A stretch of DNA of 64,000 nucleotides from Pseudotabrizicola sp051200875 (GTDB lineage: Bacteria; Pseudomonadota; Alphaproteobacteria; Rhodobacterales; Rhodobacteraceae): the NCBI RefSeq assembly GCF_051200875.1, contig NZ_CP195191.1:2604001-2668000 (forward strand), in the 5' to 3' direction. Shown here piece after piece: positions 16,550-25,550 of the stretch. Position numbers and translations under genes: made by a program. Below the pieces are notes generated by a model. The model saw only the letters and a program-made list of their open reading frames with translations. It ran no database searches and had not been told where the DNA came from. Each line of letters starts with the position of its first letter. The first letter of the stretch is position 1.

Positions 16550-19500
16550 TCAGACGACCGTGATGTCGTCGTCCAGCAGAACGGTCGCGCCCGAGCTGCC
16601 GACGGTGTAGATGTTGTAAAGCTCGCCGTCGATTTCTTGGGTGGTGCCGGTCGACGTTGCGTCAACCAAGGTGACGCGGTCATCCACTCCGCCCTTGACG
16701 ACCAGCGTATGATCCGGGCCCGTCAGGGACAGGATTTGAGCTTCGGTGATCGTCAGCTCCGCATCCGGTGCGAAGGTCAGGTCGACCGCCGAGAGATCAA
16801 AGCCCGACAAGCCGGGACGCGACAGGTCGACGTCAGGCGCGTTGGTGTTGTTGACGACAAGCAGGGTAGAGCTTTCGTTGCCCGCAACATCGGTGGTGTT
16901 GACAACCAGATAGCTGCCGTCTGGTACCGGTGTTGAATGGAAGCTGCCGCCCGAGAACGAACCGAAGCTGACGTTCTGGGTGCCAAACACTTCGTCGATT
17001 GTTCGCACCGCCTCGATATGCGAAGCGTTTCCGTTCTGATCAATCCGAGTGAAATCGTAGCTGTCTGTGATTTCGTCGGTTTCGATGCGGGTCAGACCCG
17101 CCGCGTTCCGCGTGAACTGCAACACATCCGGCGCACCTGGAGCGATAGTGTCGATCACCAGAGGCTGGCTGTAGGTAGACACGTTTCCGGCACGGTCTGT
17201 GGCCGTGACAGTGACCGTGGTTTCCAATTCGCCGCGTGGCAAGTTCGATCCGGTAAAGACGGTCGACCAATGGCCTGAGGCATCGGAGGTAACGGTCATC
17301 GACCCTCCACCCGCGATACGGATAACAACCGTCGCTCCAGGTTCAGCCGTCCCGGTTACCGTCAGTCCCTGCGCCGCCTCTTCGGCATTCAGATAGCCGT
17401 CTCCTGCCAGATTGGCCTCTGCCGGAGCAAAGTCGCGGACGACCCGGTCGATAGCAATGTCTTCGCTGTGCGTGCGGCTGTTGCCATAACGGTCTGTTGC
17501 CGTGACCGTCAGGGAAGCCGAAGTCTCCCCCATTGGAATGTCGGCTTCAGGAATGTTGATCGACCAGCTTCCATTGGCGGCGACCGTTGCACTGATCGGC
17601 TGGCCCGAACCAAACTGGACCAGCACCGAAGAACCGGGTTCCACCGTCCCCGTGATGGTAATGCCACCGGAAGCCTCAGCCGCGTTCACGACGTCATCCG
17701 CCCCCGCACCAAGACTTTCACGGGTCAGCGGGACAACTTCGGTGTCGATATTCACCGTATGCGTTGCCGTTGCCGTATTGCCCAGAACATCTGTCGCGCG
17801 CACCGATACCGATTGTGTCGAGGTGCCGGCTGGAATTTCGGCGGTGGAATAATTGGCGCTCCACTGGCCCGAACCGTCGGCCGTCACAGTACGCATGGTG
17901 CCAGCGAAGGTCACTTCAACCGACGCGCCCGGTTCTGCGGTGCCCGTCAATGTGATGCCCGAGTTGCGCTCGGCGGCTGAGACAACATCATCTCCACCGA
18001 CTTGGCCCGCATTGATCGAAACGAAGGTTTCGGTGTCAACAAAGACCATGCGGGCATCGGTCGCAATATTCCCCGCCGGGTCCGTCGCGGTGACATGGAG
18101 CCCAGCTTCATAGAAGCCCGGACGAATGTCGCTGCTGGAATAGGTTACGGTCCAGTTGCCACTGGCATCTGCCGTCGTCGTGCGGGTGACGCCATCAAAC
18201 TCGACGCTGATCAAGGCATGGACTTCGGAATGGCCCGTGATCTGGGCCCCGGCAGTGCGCTCCAGCCCAGAAATCTCGTCGTTTCCGGCAGCAGGGTTCA
18301 ACGAAACACTGGTGAAAGTGTCAACGGTGATCGTGCGTGTTGCGCTGCTGGTATTGCCGACGGCATCCGTCGCCGTAACCGTTGCAGTGGTCGTGCCATC
18401 CAGCGGGATCGTGTTGCTAGGGAAGGTCACGCTCCAGTTTCCTGCGGCATCTGTCGTCGCATTCAGAGTGGTTTCACCCCACTGAACGGCGACAGTCGAT
18501 CCGGCCTGCGATGTGCCATTCATGGTCACACCGTCAGCGGTTTCCGCCATATTGACGATGTTATCGCCTTCGATCGGGTCAGGCGCAAAGGCTACGGTGA
18601 CTTCCGTATCCACTTGGAACGTCCGTGTTGAAGAAGAGGGGTTACCCGCCGCATCAACTGTGCTTGCCGTTACCGTGGCCTCATACGTTCCGCCAGCAAT
18701 GCTGCCTGCGGGGAAATTAATCGACCAAGCGCCGTCGGCACCGGCGACAACAGTCTGGGTCGCCCCGCCGATCGTAAGCGTGACCGTTGCGCCAGCAGCC
18801 GTTGTGCCGCCAATTGCAAAGCCTGCATTGAATTCGGACTGGGAAACCGTGTTATCGGCAGTTACTGCCGAGATGTTGATCGGATTTGGTGTGGTGTCGA
18901 CCACGATGGTCCGCGTCGCGCTGTTGGTATTGCCAACGGCATCCGTCGCGGTAACCGTTGCCGTCGTGGTACCGTCGGCAGGAATAGAGCCTGCGGCGAA
19001 CTCAGCCGTCCAGGAACCATCGGCCGAGACAGTTGCTGTCACGGTAGCGCTTCCCCAAGTGACAGTGACCGTGCTTCCGGCATCTGCGCTGCCTGTCATG
19101 GTGACACCGTCAGAGGACTCGGCAAGGTTCACAACGTCATCACCTTCGATCATCGACGGAGCGAAGGAAACGCTGACCTCTGTATCAACACTGAATGTGC
19201 GCGTTGTCGACGAAGCGTTGCCAGCCGCGTCAATGGTGGACGCAATGACGGTTGCTTCATATGTGCCTGCTGCAATGCTGCCGGATCCAAATTGGATCGA
19301 CCAGCTTCCGTCGGCACCCGCCGTCGTGGTGTGGGTTTCGCCGGCTATCGTCAGTGTTACGGTCGCTCCGGCCGCCGTGGCACCGGCGATGTCAAATCCG
19401 GAGGTAAGCTCAGTTCCTGAAACGATATTGTCTGCCGTAACGGGCGAGATATCAATCGGGTTAGGGATCGTATCAAGCACCAGAGTTTCGGTGACGGTTG

Positions 19501-20386
19501 TGGTGGCACCGGTTGGGCTGGTTGCCGTTACCGTCACATCAGTGCTGCGCTCGCCGCCATCAATCTCGGTGGTAGGGAATGTAACCGACCAAGTACCGCC
19601 ATCCCCGACAGTTGTTGTCCGGGTGTGCCCATCAATCGAGACTGAAATTGTCGACCCGACATCGCCTTCGCCGCCGATGGTCACGCCGTTAAGATAGTCT
19701 TCTAGATTTTCAGTGTGCCCAACGCTCTCGGTGCCTTCGGTCACCGACACGTCAATGGTGTCGTTCCCACCGCCGCCGCCGCCAGTATCGCCACCGCCAC
19801 CGCCGCCAGTATCGCCACCGCCGCCAGTATCACCACCGCCGCCGCCACCGGTATCATCACCGCCGCCGCTGCCACCACCGCCCAGCAAACCAACGCCAAG
19901 CAAACCAGCGCCAATTGCACCAGCACCGCCAAGACCCGTCAGAGCAGCCGGAGCGAACATACCCATCGTTGCTGGGTCGTCAGAGGTTTCGCCCATAGCA
20001 ACAATCAGGTCCGGGTTGTCGAACTTCAGATCGTCAAGCGGACTCCACTTTTCGTAACCTTGAACCGGACCGAACTGAGCCGTCAGAACGCCAGAGCCAT
20101 CACCGGTGAAGTCAACCGGGGCAATCGTTCCGTCTGCGCTGAGGTATAGCTGGGCGTCCGGGGCATCAAAGTATCCCGCGAGCACGACGACCCGACCATC
20201 AGCCAATTGAATGACAAGGTCCCGCCCCTGCTGCTCGTAAGCCAGCACACTGGAGGGGGACAAATTTAGGGAGATATGGTCGCCCGCGCCGACCTGAATG
20301 AAGTTGCCCTGACCATCGCCTGCGATAGTGCCAAGCTGACGTCCGCCCGCAGAATCGCGGACGGCGAAGTTAATCGCCGATACCAT
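16550..20386 (-). CDS. BapA/LapA-like secreted adhesin with tandem Ig-like repeats
   Basis: The protein has 1278 residues. The start at 20386 has GGAGT about 9 bases upstream. Order of parts: an N-terminal domain of about 130 residues resembling the BapA prefix (LVIQLADGRVVVLAGYF); a hydrophobic Ala/Gly stretch and a Gly-Asp-Thr linker (about residues 165-207); nine bacterial Ig-like domains of about 90 residues, each ending in VDT or IDT with TVTATDxxGNxxxAT; a degenerate tenth; and a C-terminal region with ITEAQILSLTGPDHTLVVKG and a final hydrophobic/acidic tail (VLLDDDITVV) typical of type I secretion signals. It has no classical RTX nonapeptide. It heads the operon with its own exporter, so export to the cell surface and a role in attachment or biofilm are likely. 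Confidence 0.88.
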   Translation of the reverse strand: MVSAINFAVRDSAGGRQLGTIAGDGQGNFIQVGAGDHISLNLSPSSVLAYEQQGRDLVIQLADGRVVVLAGYFDAPDAQLYLSADGTIAPVDFTGDGSGVLTAQFGPVQGYEKWSPLDDLKFDNPDLIVAMGETSDDPATMGMFAPAALTGLGGAGAIGAGLLGVGLLGGGGSGGGDDTGGGGGGDTGGGGDTGGGGGGDTGGGGGGNDTIDVSVTEGTESVGHTENLEDYLNGVTIGGEGDVGSTISVSIDGHTRTTTVGDGGTWSVTFPTTEIDGGERSTDVTVTATSPTGATTTVTETLVLDTIPNPIDISPVTADNIVSGTELTSGFDIAGATAAGATVTLTIAGETHTTTAGADGSWSIQFGSGSIAAGTYEATVIASTIDAAGNASSTTRTFSVDTEVSVSFAPSMIEGDDVVNLAESSDGVTMTGSADAGSTVTVTWGSATVTATVSADGSWTAEFAAGSIPADGTTTATVTATDAVGNTNSATRTIVVDTTPNPINISAVTADNTVSQSEFNAGFAIGGTTAAGATVTLTIGGATQTVVAGADGAWSINFPAGSIAGGTYEATVTASTVDAAGNPSSSTRTFQVDTEVTVAFAPDPIEGDNIVNMAETADGVTMNGTSQAGSTVAVQWGETTLNATTDAAGNWSVTFPSNTIPLDGTTTATVTATDAVGNTSSATRTITVDTFTSVSLNPAAGNDEISGLERTAGAQITGHSEVHALISVEFDGVTRTTTADASGNWTVTYSSSDIRPGFYEAGLHVTATDPAGNIATDARMVFVDTETFVSINAGQVGGDDVVSAAERNSGITLTGTAEPGASVEVTFAGTMRTVTADGSGQWSANYSTAEIPAGTSTQSVSVRATDVLGNTATATHTVNIDTEVVPLTRESLGAGADDVVNAAEASGGITITGTVEPGSSVLVQFGSGQPISATVAANGSWSINIPEADIPMGETSASLTVTATDRYGNSRTHSEDIAIDRVVRDFAPAEANLAGDGYLNAEEAAQGLTVTGTAEPGATVVIRIAGGGSMTVTSDASGHWSTVFTGSNLPRGELETTVTVTATDRAGNVSTYSQPLVIDTIAPGAPDVLQFTRNAAGLTRIETDEITDSYDFTRIDQNGNASHIEAVRTIDEVFGTQNVSFGSFSGGSFHSTPVPDGSYLVVNTTDVAGNESSTLLVVNNTNAPDVDLSRPGLSGFDLSAVDLTFAPDAELTITEAQILSLTGPDHTLVVKGGVDDRVTLVDATSTGTTQEIDGELYNIYTVGSSGATVLLDDDITVV
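18320..19461 (-). repeat. Tandem duplication of a two-domain Ig-like unit inside the adhesin
   Basis: Ig-like domains 2+3 (about 18891-19461) and 4+5 (about 18320-18890) are two copies of a unit of about 190 residues. They share DISPVTADN/NISAVTADN starts, TAAGATVTLTI, GTYEATVxASTxDAAGN, a VDTEVxVxFAP junction and GTTTATVTATDAVGNT near the end. The flanking domains are far less alike, so this is a recent-looking unit duplication. Confidence 0.8.
19766..19888 (-). repeat. Glycine-aspartate coding tandem repeat in the adhesin linker
   Basis: The linker reads as runs of three to six Gly separated by Asp-Thr, encoded by a GC-rich short tandem repeat (units built on GGCGGCGGTGGCGATACT-like blocks). 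Repeats of this kind are prone to slipped-strand length change in multiples of three, which would vary linker length without breaking the frame. Confidence 0.8.
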
Positions 20387-20671
20387 TTTACTACTCCGCC
20401 TCATCGCGGGCCATTTTTTGGTCCCGCATTGTTATTTGCCCCCATTTTCGGGGTGCATTTCAAACAGGCATACAGCTATTTGAATACCAAATCTAGCCTT
20501 TTGCGTGAGCATTTGCCCGGATTGTGTTGATTTCGTTAACTGTTGCCAAGAAATACCACTTTGCCCCAAGATTTGGTAAGGCAAGCGGTAGACCGCCTTG
20601 GTTCACCCAATTGAGACGTATCCGGGAAAAATGGGTTCATGTTACTTCGCGAGCAGTAAAAGGGTAGCGGG

Positions 20672-21793
20672 ATGCCAGTAGCGTTAAGCGGAGCGCAGAT
20701 CTTTGATGGCTGGACGATTAGGCCGGGCGTTTTGATCCTTGACGGAGAGCGTATCGAAGGGATTGCCGATAAAGTACCCGCAAATGCGACCGAGGTAAGG
20801 TTGGAGGGCGGGGTTCTAGCGCCTGGTTTGGTTGACCTGCAAGTCAATGGTGGCGCGGGATTGATGATTTCTGGTCAGACCACGCAACGAGATTTAGCTG
20901 CAATTTGCGACGCCCATGCCCGTTTGGGGGCGACCTCGATGCTGCCAACCCTCATTACTGATAACCCGGAGGCGACGGGCAGGCTGATCGGCACGGCGAT
21001 CGCATCAAAAGACTTGCCCGGATTTCTTGGACTGCACCTGGAAGGTCCGCATCTGGACCCAAGAAGAAAGGGCGCGCATGAAGCCAGCCTGATCCGATCT
21101 ATGACCGATGAAGATCTGGAGCGACTTTGTCGCGCGGCACAAATTCTTCCTTGCCTGATGGTTACATTGGCACCAGAGGCGACGACTACCAAACAAATCG
21201 AAACGCTATGTGCAGCGGGTGTCATTGTCAGTCTTGGCCATAGCGATTGCTCTCACGAACAGGCGCTTGACGCCATCAACGCCGGTGCAAGTTGTGCAAC
21301 GCATCTCTTTAACGCAATGAGCCAGATCGCAGGGCGAGAACCGGGGCTGGCAGGAACAGCCCTGACCACAGATATAGCCTGCGGGTTGATTGCCGATGGG
21401 ATCCATGTTCACCCGAAGGTTATGGCTCTTGCGCTTGCCGCAAAGACAGAGCGCGTGTTTTTGGTCTCGGACGCCATGGCACCCGCAGGAACCGACCAAA
21501 ATGCATTTGATCTTGGCGGTCGCCGAATTTTGCGGTGCGAAGGCAGACTGACACTTGAAAATGGAACCCTTGCAGGCGCCGACCTGACGCTGCCCCGCGC
21601 CATTCAAGTGCTTGTAGACCAGGTTGGCGTGCCTTTGGAGCGAGCGCTTGCCATGGCGACCCGCAATCCTGCAGATGTTGTTGGACGATCGGACTTAGGC
21701 CGGTTCACGACCGATGCCCGCGCTGACTGCGTTCACTTATCGTCAGAACTGGAAGTCAAAGCAGTTTGGCGCAGGGGCAAAAGATTTGTCTGA
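20672..21793 (+). CDS. nagA: N-acetylglucosamine-6-phosphate deacetylase
   Basis: The protein has 373 residues, normal for NagA. It has the amidohydrolase N-terminal strand and metal-site landmarks: APGLVDLQVNG, LHLEGPHLDPRRKGAH with the metal-ligand Glu, VSLGHSDCS and THLFNAMSQ with metal/substrate His, and the catalytic Asp in VFLVSDAMAPAG. It removes the acetyl group from GlcNAc-6-phosphate, in amino-sugar use or cell-wall recycling. No nagB, kinase or transporter lies beside it, so it stands alone. The 285 bases upstream, shared with the divergent adhesin, hold the dyad GCGGTAGACCGC near 20589 but no promoter that I can name. It is convergent with the HyuB gene. Confidence 0.92.
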   Translation: MPVALSGAQIFDGWTIRPGVLILDGERIEGIADKVPANATEVRLEGGVLAPGLVDLQVNGGAGLMISGQTTQRDLAAICDAHARLGATSMLPTLITDNPEATGRLIGTAIASKDLPGFLGLHLEGPHLDPRRKGAHEASLIRSMTDEDLERLCRAAQILPCLMVTLAPEATTTKQIETLCAAGVIVSLGHSDCSHEQALDAINAGASCATHLFNAMSQIAGREPGLAGTALTTDIACGLIADGIHVHPKVMALALAAKTERVFLVSDAMAPAGTDQNAFDLGGRRILRCEGRLTLENGTLAGADLTLPRAIQVLVDQVGVPLERALAMATRNPADVVGRSDLGRFTTDARADCVHLSSELEVKAVWRRGKRFV

Positions 21794-21844
21794 GGTCGCT
21801 TGGTGAAAGCGCGTCTTTTCTGGATTGATCGGCTAAATTCGTCA

Positions 21845-23536
21845 CTAATCTTGCCAGTTCCAAAGTTCTTTCGCCTGTTGTGGACTGTATCTGCCCAAGC
21901 GAACATCTTCTGCGACAAGTGATGGATCTCGCTCTGACGGGTCGCCATACCCGCCACCCCCAGGTGTTCGAACCCTGACACGATCCCCCGGCGACAAGAC
22001 GACATCCTGTGCTTTTGAAAGATGCGGCGGAACCCAAGTCTCCCCGCCTCGCATGACTTCGACACGATTTACCGCACCGTCACTGCCGCCTAAAGCGCCC
22101 TGCGGCCCGCTCCGACCGTGGTCCATCACAAAACTTGCGCGCGCCGTCCCCCTAAGAAGCTCGATTTCGTAATCAAGCCCAAAGCCTCCACGAAATTTCC
22201 CGGCCCCGCCAGACCCTTCATGAAGCGCATATCGCCGATAAAGCACAGGGAACTTTTGTTCCATAATCTCGACAGGCGGTGCCTTGGAGATACCTATGGT
22301 CGAACATCCGTTGGCAATTCCATCACCTCCGACAAAGCCGCCATACCCACCGCCCGAAATCTGGTACATCACATAACTCGCGCCCGTCACCGGATCATGA
22401 CCGCCAAGACCAAAATTGCCGCTTGTGCCCGCGGGCGAAGCTGTAACGCGATCAGGCAAAGCCTGAATCAAGGCGGCAAAGACCGCCTCGGCGATCCTTT
22501 GACTGACCTCGGCTGCACATCCGGAGACTGGGCGAGGATAAGCGGCATCAAGGAAGGTGCCCTCGATACCTCTGATCGAAAGCGGGTCGAACGCTCCAGC
22601 GCTGATCGGGACATCAGGAAAAATGTGACGCATTGCGAGGTAAACCGAAGAATAGGTCGTTGCGCGAACCGAGTTCATCGGACCCATGCAGGGTGGTGAC
22701 GAATTCGAAAAGTCGAAGAACAGCTCGCCTGCCCTTTTCGTCACGGCCAAAGCAATTTTTAGCGGCTCGTTGACGACACCATCACTGTCCACAATTGCTT
22801 CAGAAGAATAGCTGCCATCGGGGATCAGGTCGATCATTGCGCGCATCTGGCGGGCCGCCAGATCGCGCATCCGTGCGATCGCCTGTTCCACAGTGCAATC
22901 GCCATAGCGGTCCATCAGCCCCGCCAAACGCTCGGCCCCAACCAAAAGCGCCGAAGCCTGCGCTTGAACGTCGCCGATCCGCTGTTCGCTGACCCGAATG
23001 TTTGAACAGATGATCTGCCAAATTTCCGTATCTAGGATACCCTTTTTGAACAGTTTCACCGGCGGCAGGCGCAAGCCTTCCTGTTCGGCGCTGATTGCGC
23101 TTGCAGAGAAACCGCCCGGCACCGCGCCCCCGGTGTCTGGCCAATGTCCCGTGTTTGAAAGCCAACAAAATATCTTGCCTTCACGCCACACCGGCATTGC
23201 GAAGCGGACGTCCATCAAATGTGTGCCCCCCAAATAGGGGTCGTTCACAATGTAAATGTCGCCCGGCTCTGGAGCAGCGGTTTCACCGTTGGAAATTCTT
23301 TGGATCAGCGTGCGCGTGGAGAATTGCATCACGCCAACGAAGACGGGCAGTCCTTTTGACCCTTGGGCAATCAGGCTGCCATCGGCGGCCGAGTAAATTC
23401 CATCTGAACGATCATCTGCTTCCGCAATCACTGGCGAAAACGCAGCCCGAGAAAAGGTCAGGTCCATTTCGTCACAAACTTGCTGTAGACCAGCCTGAAT
23501 GACTGCAAGGGTAATCGGGTCCAGCTCAATGGCCAT
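21845..23536 (-). CDS. Hydantoinase B / oxoprolinase-family subunit
   Basis: The protein has 563 residues. The start at 23536 follows GAGGTG by four bases inside the end of the HyuA gene. The HyuB signature is clear: ELDPITLAVIQAGLQQVCDEM at the N-terminus, DDRSDGIYSAADGSLIAQG, GDIYIVNDPYLGGTHLMDV, and the glycine-rich ISGGGYGGFVGGDGIANG and RTPGGGGYGDPSERDP near the C-terminus. With HyuA it forms the ATP-dependent cyclic amide hydrolase family (N-methylhydantoinase, 5-oxoprolinase, caprolactamase; acetone carboxylase is a relative). It is the last gene of the heterocycle cluster, so lactam or imide ring opening is the favoured role. Confidence 0.88.
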   Translation of the reverse strand: MAIELDPITLAVIQAGLQQVCDEMDLTFSRAAFSPVIAEADDRSDGIYSAADGSLIAQGSKGLPVFVGVMQFSTRTLIQRISNGETAAPEPGDIYIVNDPYLGGTHLMDVRFAMPVWREGKIFCWLSNTGHWPDTGGAVPGGFSASAISAEQEGLRLPPVKLFKKGILDTEIWQIICSNIRVSEQRIGDVQAQASALLVGAERLAGLMDRYGDCTVEQAIARMRDLAARQMRAMIDLIPDGSYSSEAIVDSDGVVNEPLKIALAVTKRAGELFFDFSNSSPPCMGPMNSVRATTYSSVYLAMRHIFPDVPISAGAFDPLSIRGIEGTFLDAAYPRPVSGCAAEVSQRIAEAVFAALIQALPDRVTASPAGTSGNFGLGGHDPVTGASYVMYQISGGGYGGFVGGDGIANGCSTIGISKAPPVEIMEQKFPVLYRRYALHEGSGGAGKFRGGFGLDYEIELLRGTARASFVMDHGRSGPQGALGGSDGAVNRVEVMRGGETWVPPHLSKAQDVVLSPGDRVRVRTPGGGGYGDPSERDPSLVAEDVRLGRYSPQQAKELWNWQD

Positions 23537-25550
23537 GCAGCACCTCGACAATCAAATTTCCGTCTTGATCCGAACTGACGGAACATCCTGGATCAATGAT
23601 GATTGTTGTATCCATCTGTTCGATAATCGCAGGCCCGGTAAGTGTAAGGGTAAGCGGAAGGTGATCGCGCCAATAAACTGGCGTATCGACCCATTCCCCG
23701 AACCAGACACGACGATAGGCTTTGGGATTTGCCTCAGCGTGGCGTGCGTCGACATCTATCAATGCCGATAGATCCATTTCCGGTCGGGTGCCAATGACCG
23801 AGGTATTCAGATTCACAAGGTTGGCCCGGATAGATGGTAAGGCAACACGAAAACGCTTATGATAAGCCTCTTCAAACAGTTTCTGCATTTCTTCCCTGCT
23901 TGGCGCAGGTCCCGGAAGGGTGACCCTTAACAGGTGTGTCTGGCCCACAAACTGCATATCCGCCGAATATTCTGCACGGATACCCGTCAACGCGATCTTT
24001 TCCTGACCGATGAGACTCCGACCTTCACTTTCTTGCTCGGCCAAAATCGAATGAACAGCCCCAATATCAGCCGTATCAAGAGGGAGGTTAAGGGTACGAA
24101 CAAAGTCTTGCCTTAGGTCAGCAACCACACAACCCAAGGCGTTTGTAATTCCTGGACGCGCAGGGATCAGGACTTTGGGAACGGCCAGTTCTGCGGCAAG
24201 CGAAACAGCGTGAAGTGGACCTGCGCCGCCAAAGGCGAAAAGCGCGAAATCGCGAGGATCGGCACCCATCGAGATGGAAACCATGCGTATTGCCCCTGCC
24301 ATATGGGTATTTGCGATACGCAAAACGGCCTCGGCAGCTTGCTCGATACTTAGTCCAAGTGGGCGTGCAACCTGATCTTCCATTGCCTGACGCGCCGCGG
24401 CGGCCGCTTGTCCAAACCTTTCTGCAGGCAAGCGACCAAGAATCAAATTGGCATCAGAGATGGTCACCCGCGTTCCGCCGCGCCCATAACAGATTGGTCC
24501 CGGCGTCGAGCCAGCGCTTTCAGGTCCAACACGCAGGATACCGCTCGCATCGACGCGCGCGATCGAACCGCCACCCGCGCCCACGGTCCGGACATCCACC
24601 ATCGGCACATGGATGGGCATCGCGTATTCGACTTCAATCTCGTTGGACACGGGAGCGCGACCGTCTTTGATCATCGCCACATCGGTCGACGTGCCCCCCA
24701 TGTCATAGGTCAACAGATTGGCCATCCCTGCGCGGCGACCCGTTGCAACAGCGGCCATCACGCCAGATGCGGGCCCAGACATGACGGTTTTCACTGCCTC
24801 TTTCGACACTGACTTTGCCGAAACCATGCCCCCGTTGCCATTCATCACCAGCAGTTCACTGGCATACCCCTTGGCCTTTAGTTGATCGGCAAGCCGAGCC
24901 ACATAACGTTCCAGTAACGGCTGGACGCTGGCATTCACTGCCGCCGTCACCCCACGCTCATATTCCCGACTTTCGGAAAGAAGAGCGTGCCCCATAGTGA
25001 TATGATTGTTGGGCCAAACCCGTGCCGCAGCAGAGGCTGCCCTTATTTCATGATCTGGGTTTGCGTAGGCATGCAGAAAGTGGATCACAAGGCTTTCACA
25101 GCCCATTTCACGCAATGTTAGAGCCGCTTTTTCGACGTCGTCTTCGTCAAGTGGCGTGATGACATTACCGCGCGCATCCATGCGCTCCGAAACCTCAAGT
25201 CGCAGATCACGCGGGACGATTGGAGTGAATGTTCCGTGCATGCCATAGGCGTGGGGACGGGTCCGCCGACCAAGTTCGAACACATCACGGAAGCCCATTG
25301 TCGTAATGAGACCCGTCTTGGACAGTGCACGCTCTAGCACAGCGTTCGTTGTCGTCGTCGTTCCATGAACGATGAGATCAATTTGCGAAAGATCTGCCCC
25401 CGCGGTCTCGAAAGCATTCAAAACACCTGAGGCTTGATTGGGTAGACTGGTGGGAACTTTCGCAAGTTTGACCCCACCGCTTTTCGGATCAAAGATTACC
25501 AAGTCGGTAAATGTGCCGCCTACATCCACCCCGGCCACAAGACCCGACAT
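23526..25550 (-). CDS. Hydantoinase A / oxoprolinase-family subunit
   Basis: The protein has 674 residues. The N-terminal VDVGGTFTDLVIFDP is the phosphate-binding strand of the ASKHA-type HyuA fold. Further family blocks are HGTTTTTNAVLERALSKTGLIT, RLEVSERMDARGNV, MNGNGGMVS, VMSGPASGVMAA, LTYDMGGTSTDVAMI and FGGAGPLHA. HyuA activates the cyclic amide with ATP while HyuB completes hydrolysis. It starts immediately after the LivF gene in the same direction (stop and start are adjacent), placing the ring-opening enzyme in one transcription unit with an importer. The exact substrate is not readable. Confidence 0.9.
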   Translation of the reverse strand: MSGLVAGVDVGGTFTDLVIFDPKSGGVKLAKVPTSLPNQASGVLNAFETAGADLSQIDLIVHGTTTTTNAVLERALSKTGLITTMGFRDVFELGRRTRPHAYGMHGTFTPIVPRDLRLEVSERMDARGNVITPLDEDDVEKAALTLREMGCESLVIHFLHAYANPDHEIRAASAAARVWPNNHITMGHALLSESREYERGVTAAVNASVQPLLERYVARLADQLKAKGYASELLVMNGNGGMVSAKSVSKEAVKTVMSGPASGVMAAVATGRRAGMANLLTYDMGGTSTDVAMIKDGRAPVSNEIEVEYAMPIHVPMVDVRTVGAGGGSIARVDASGILRVGPESAGSTPGPICYGRGGTRVTISDANLILGRLPAERFGQAAAAARQAMEDQVARPLGLSIEQAAEAVLRIANTHMAGAIRMVSISMGADPRDFALFAFGGAGPLHAVSLAAELAVPKVLIPARPGITNALGCVVADLRQDFVRTLNLPLDTADIGAVHSILAEQESEGRSLIGQEKIALTGIRAEYSADMQFVGQTHLLRVTLPGPAPSREEMQKLFEEAYHKRFRVALPSIRANLVNLNTSVIGTRPEMDLSALIDVDARHAEANPKAYRRVWFGEWVDTPVYWRDHLPLTLTLTGPAIIEQMDTTIIIDPGCSVSSDQDGNLIVEVLHGH

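Noticed and set aside
16537..16683. N-terminal extension of the TolC gene
   Set aside because: It overlaps the end of the adhesin gene in another frame and removes the lipoprotein signal from the N-terminus; GGAGG is placed for the start at 16536.
18513..19697. Open frame of 394 codons on the plus strand in the adhesin repeats
   Set aside because: Val/Ser/Pro-rich and repetitive only because it is antisense to the tandem Ig domains.
18320..19890. CRISPR-like repetition
   Set aside because: The repeats are coding, of variable length and without constant-length spacers; no cas genes are present.
21797..21818. Terminator after nagA
   Set aside because: A 5-bp stem followed by CGTCTTTT is suggestive but too short to support.
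23526..25550. Acetone carboxylase or 5-oxoprolinase as the specific identity of HyuAB
   Set aside because: No gamma subunit of acetone carboxylase is present, and oxoprolinase HyuAB are often fused or longer; the context favours a heterocycle amide.
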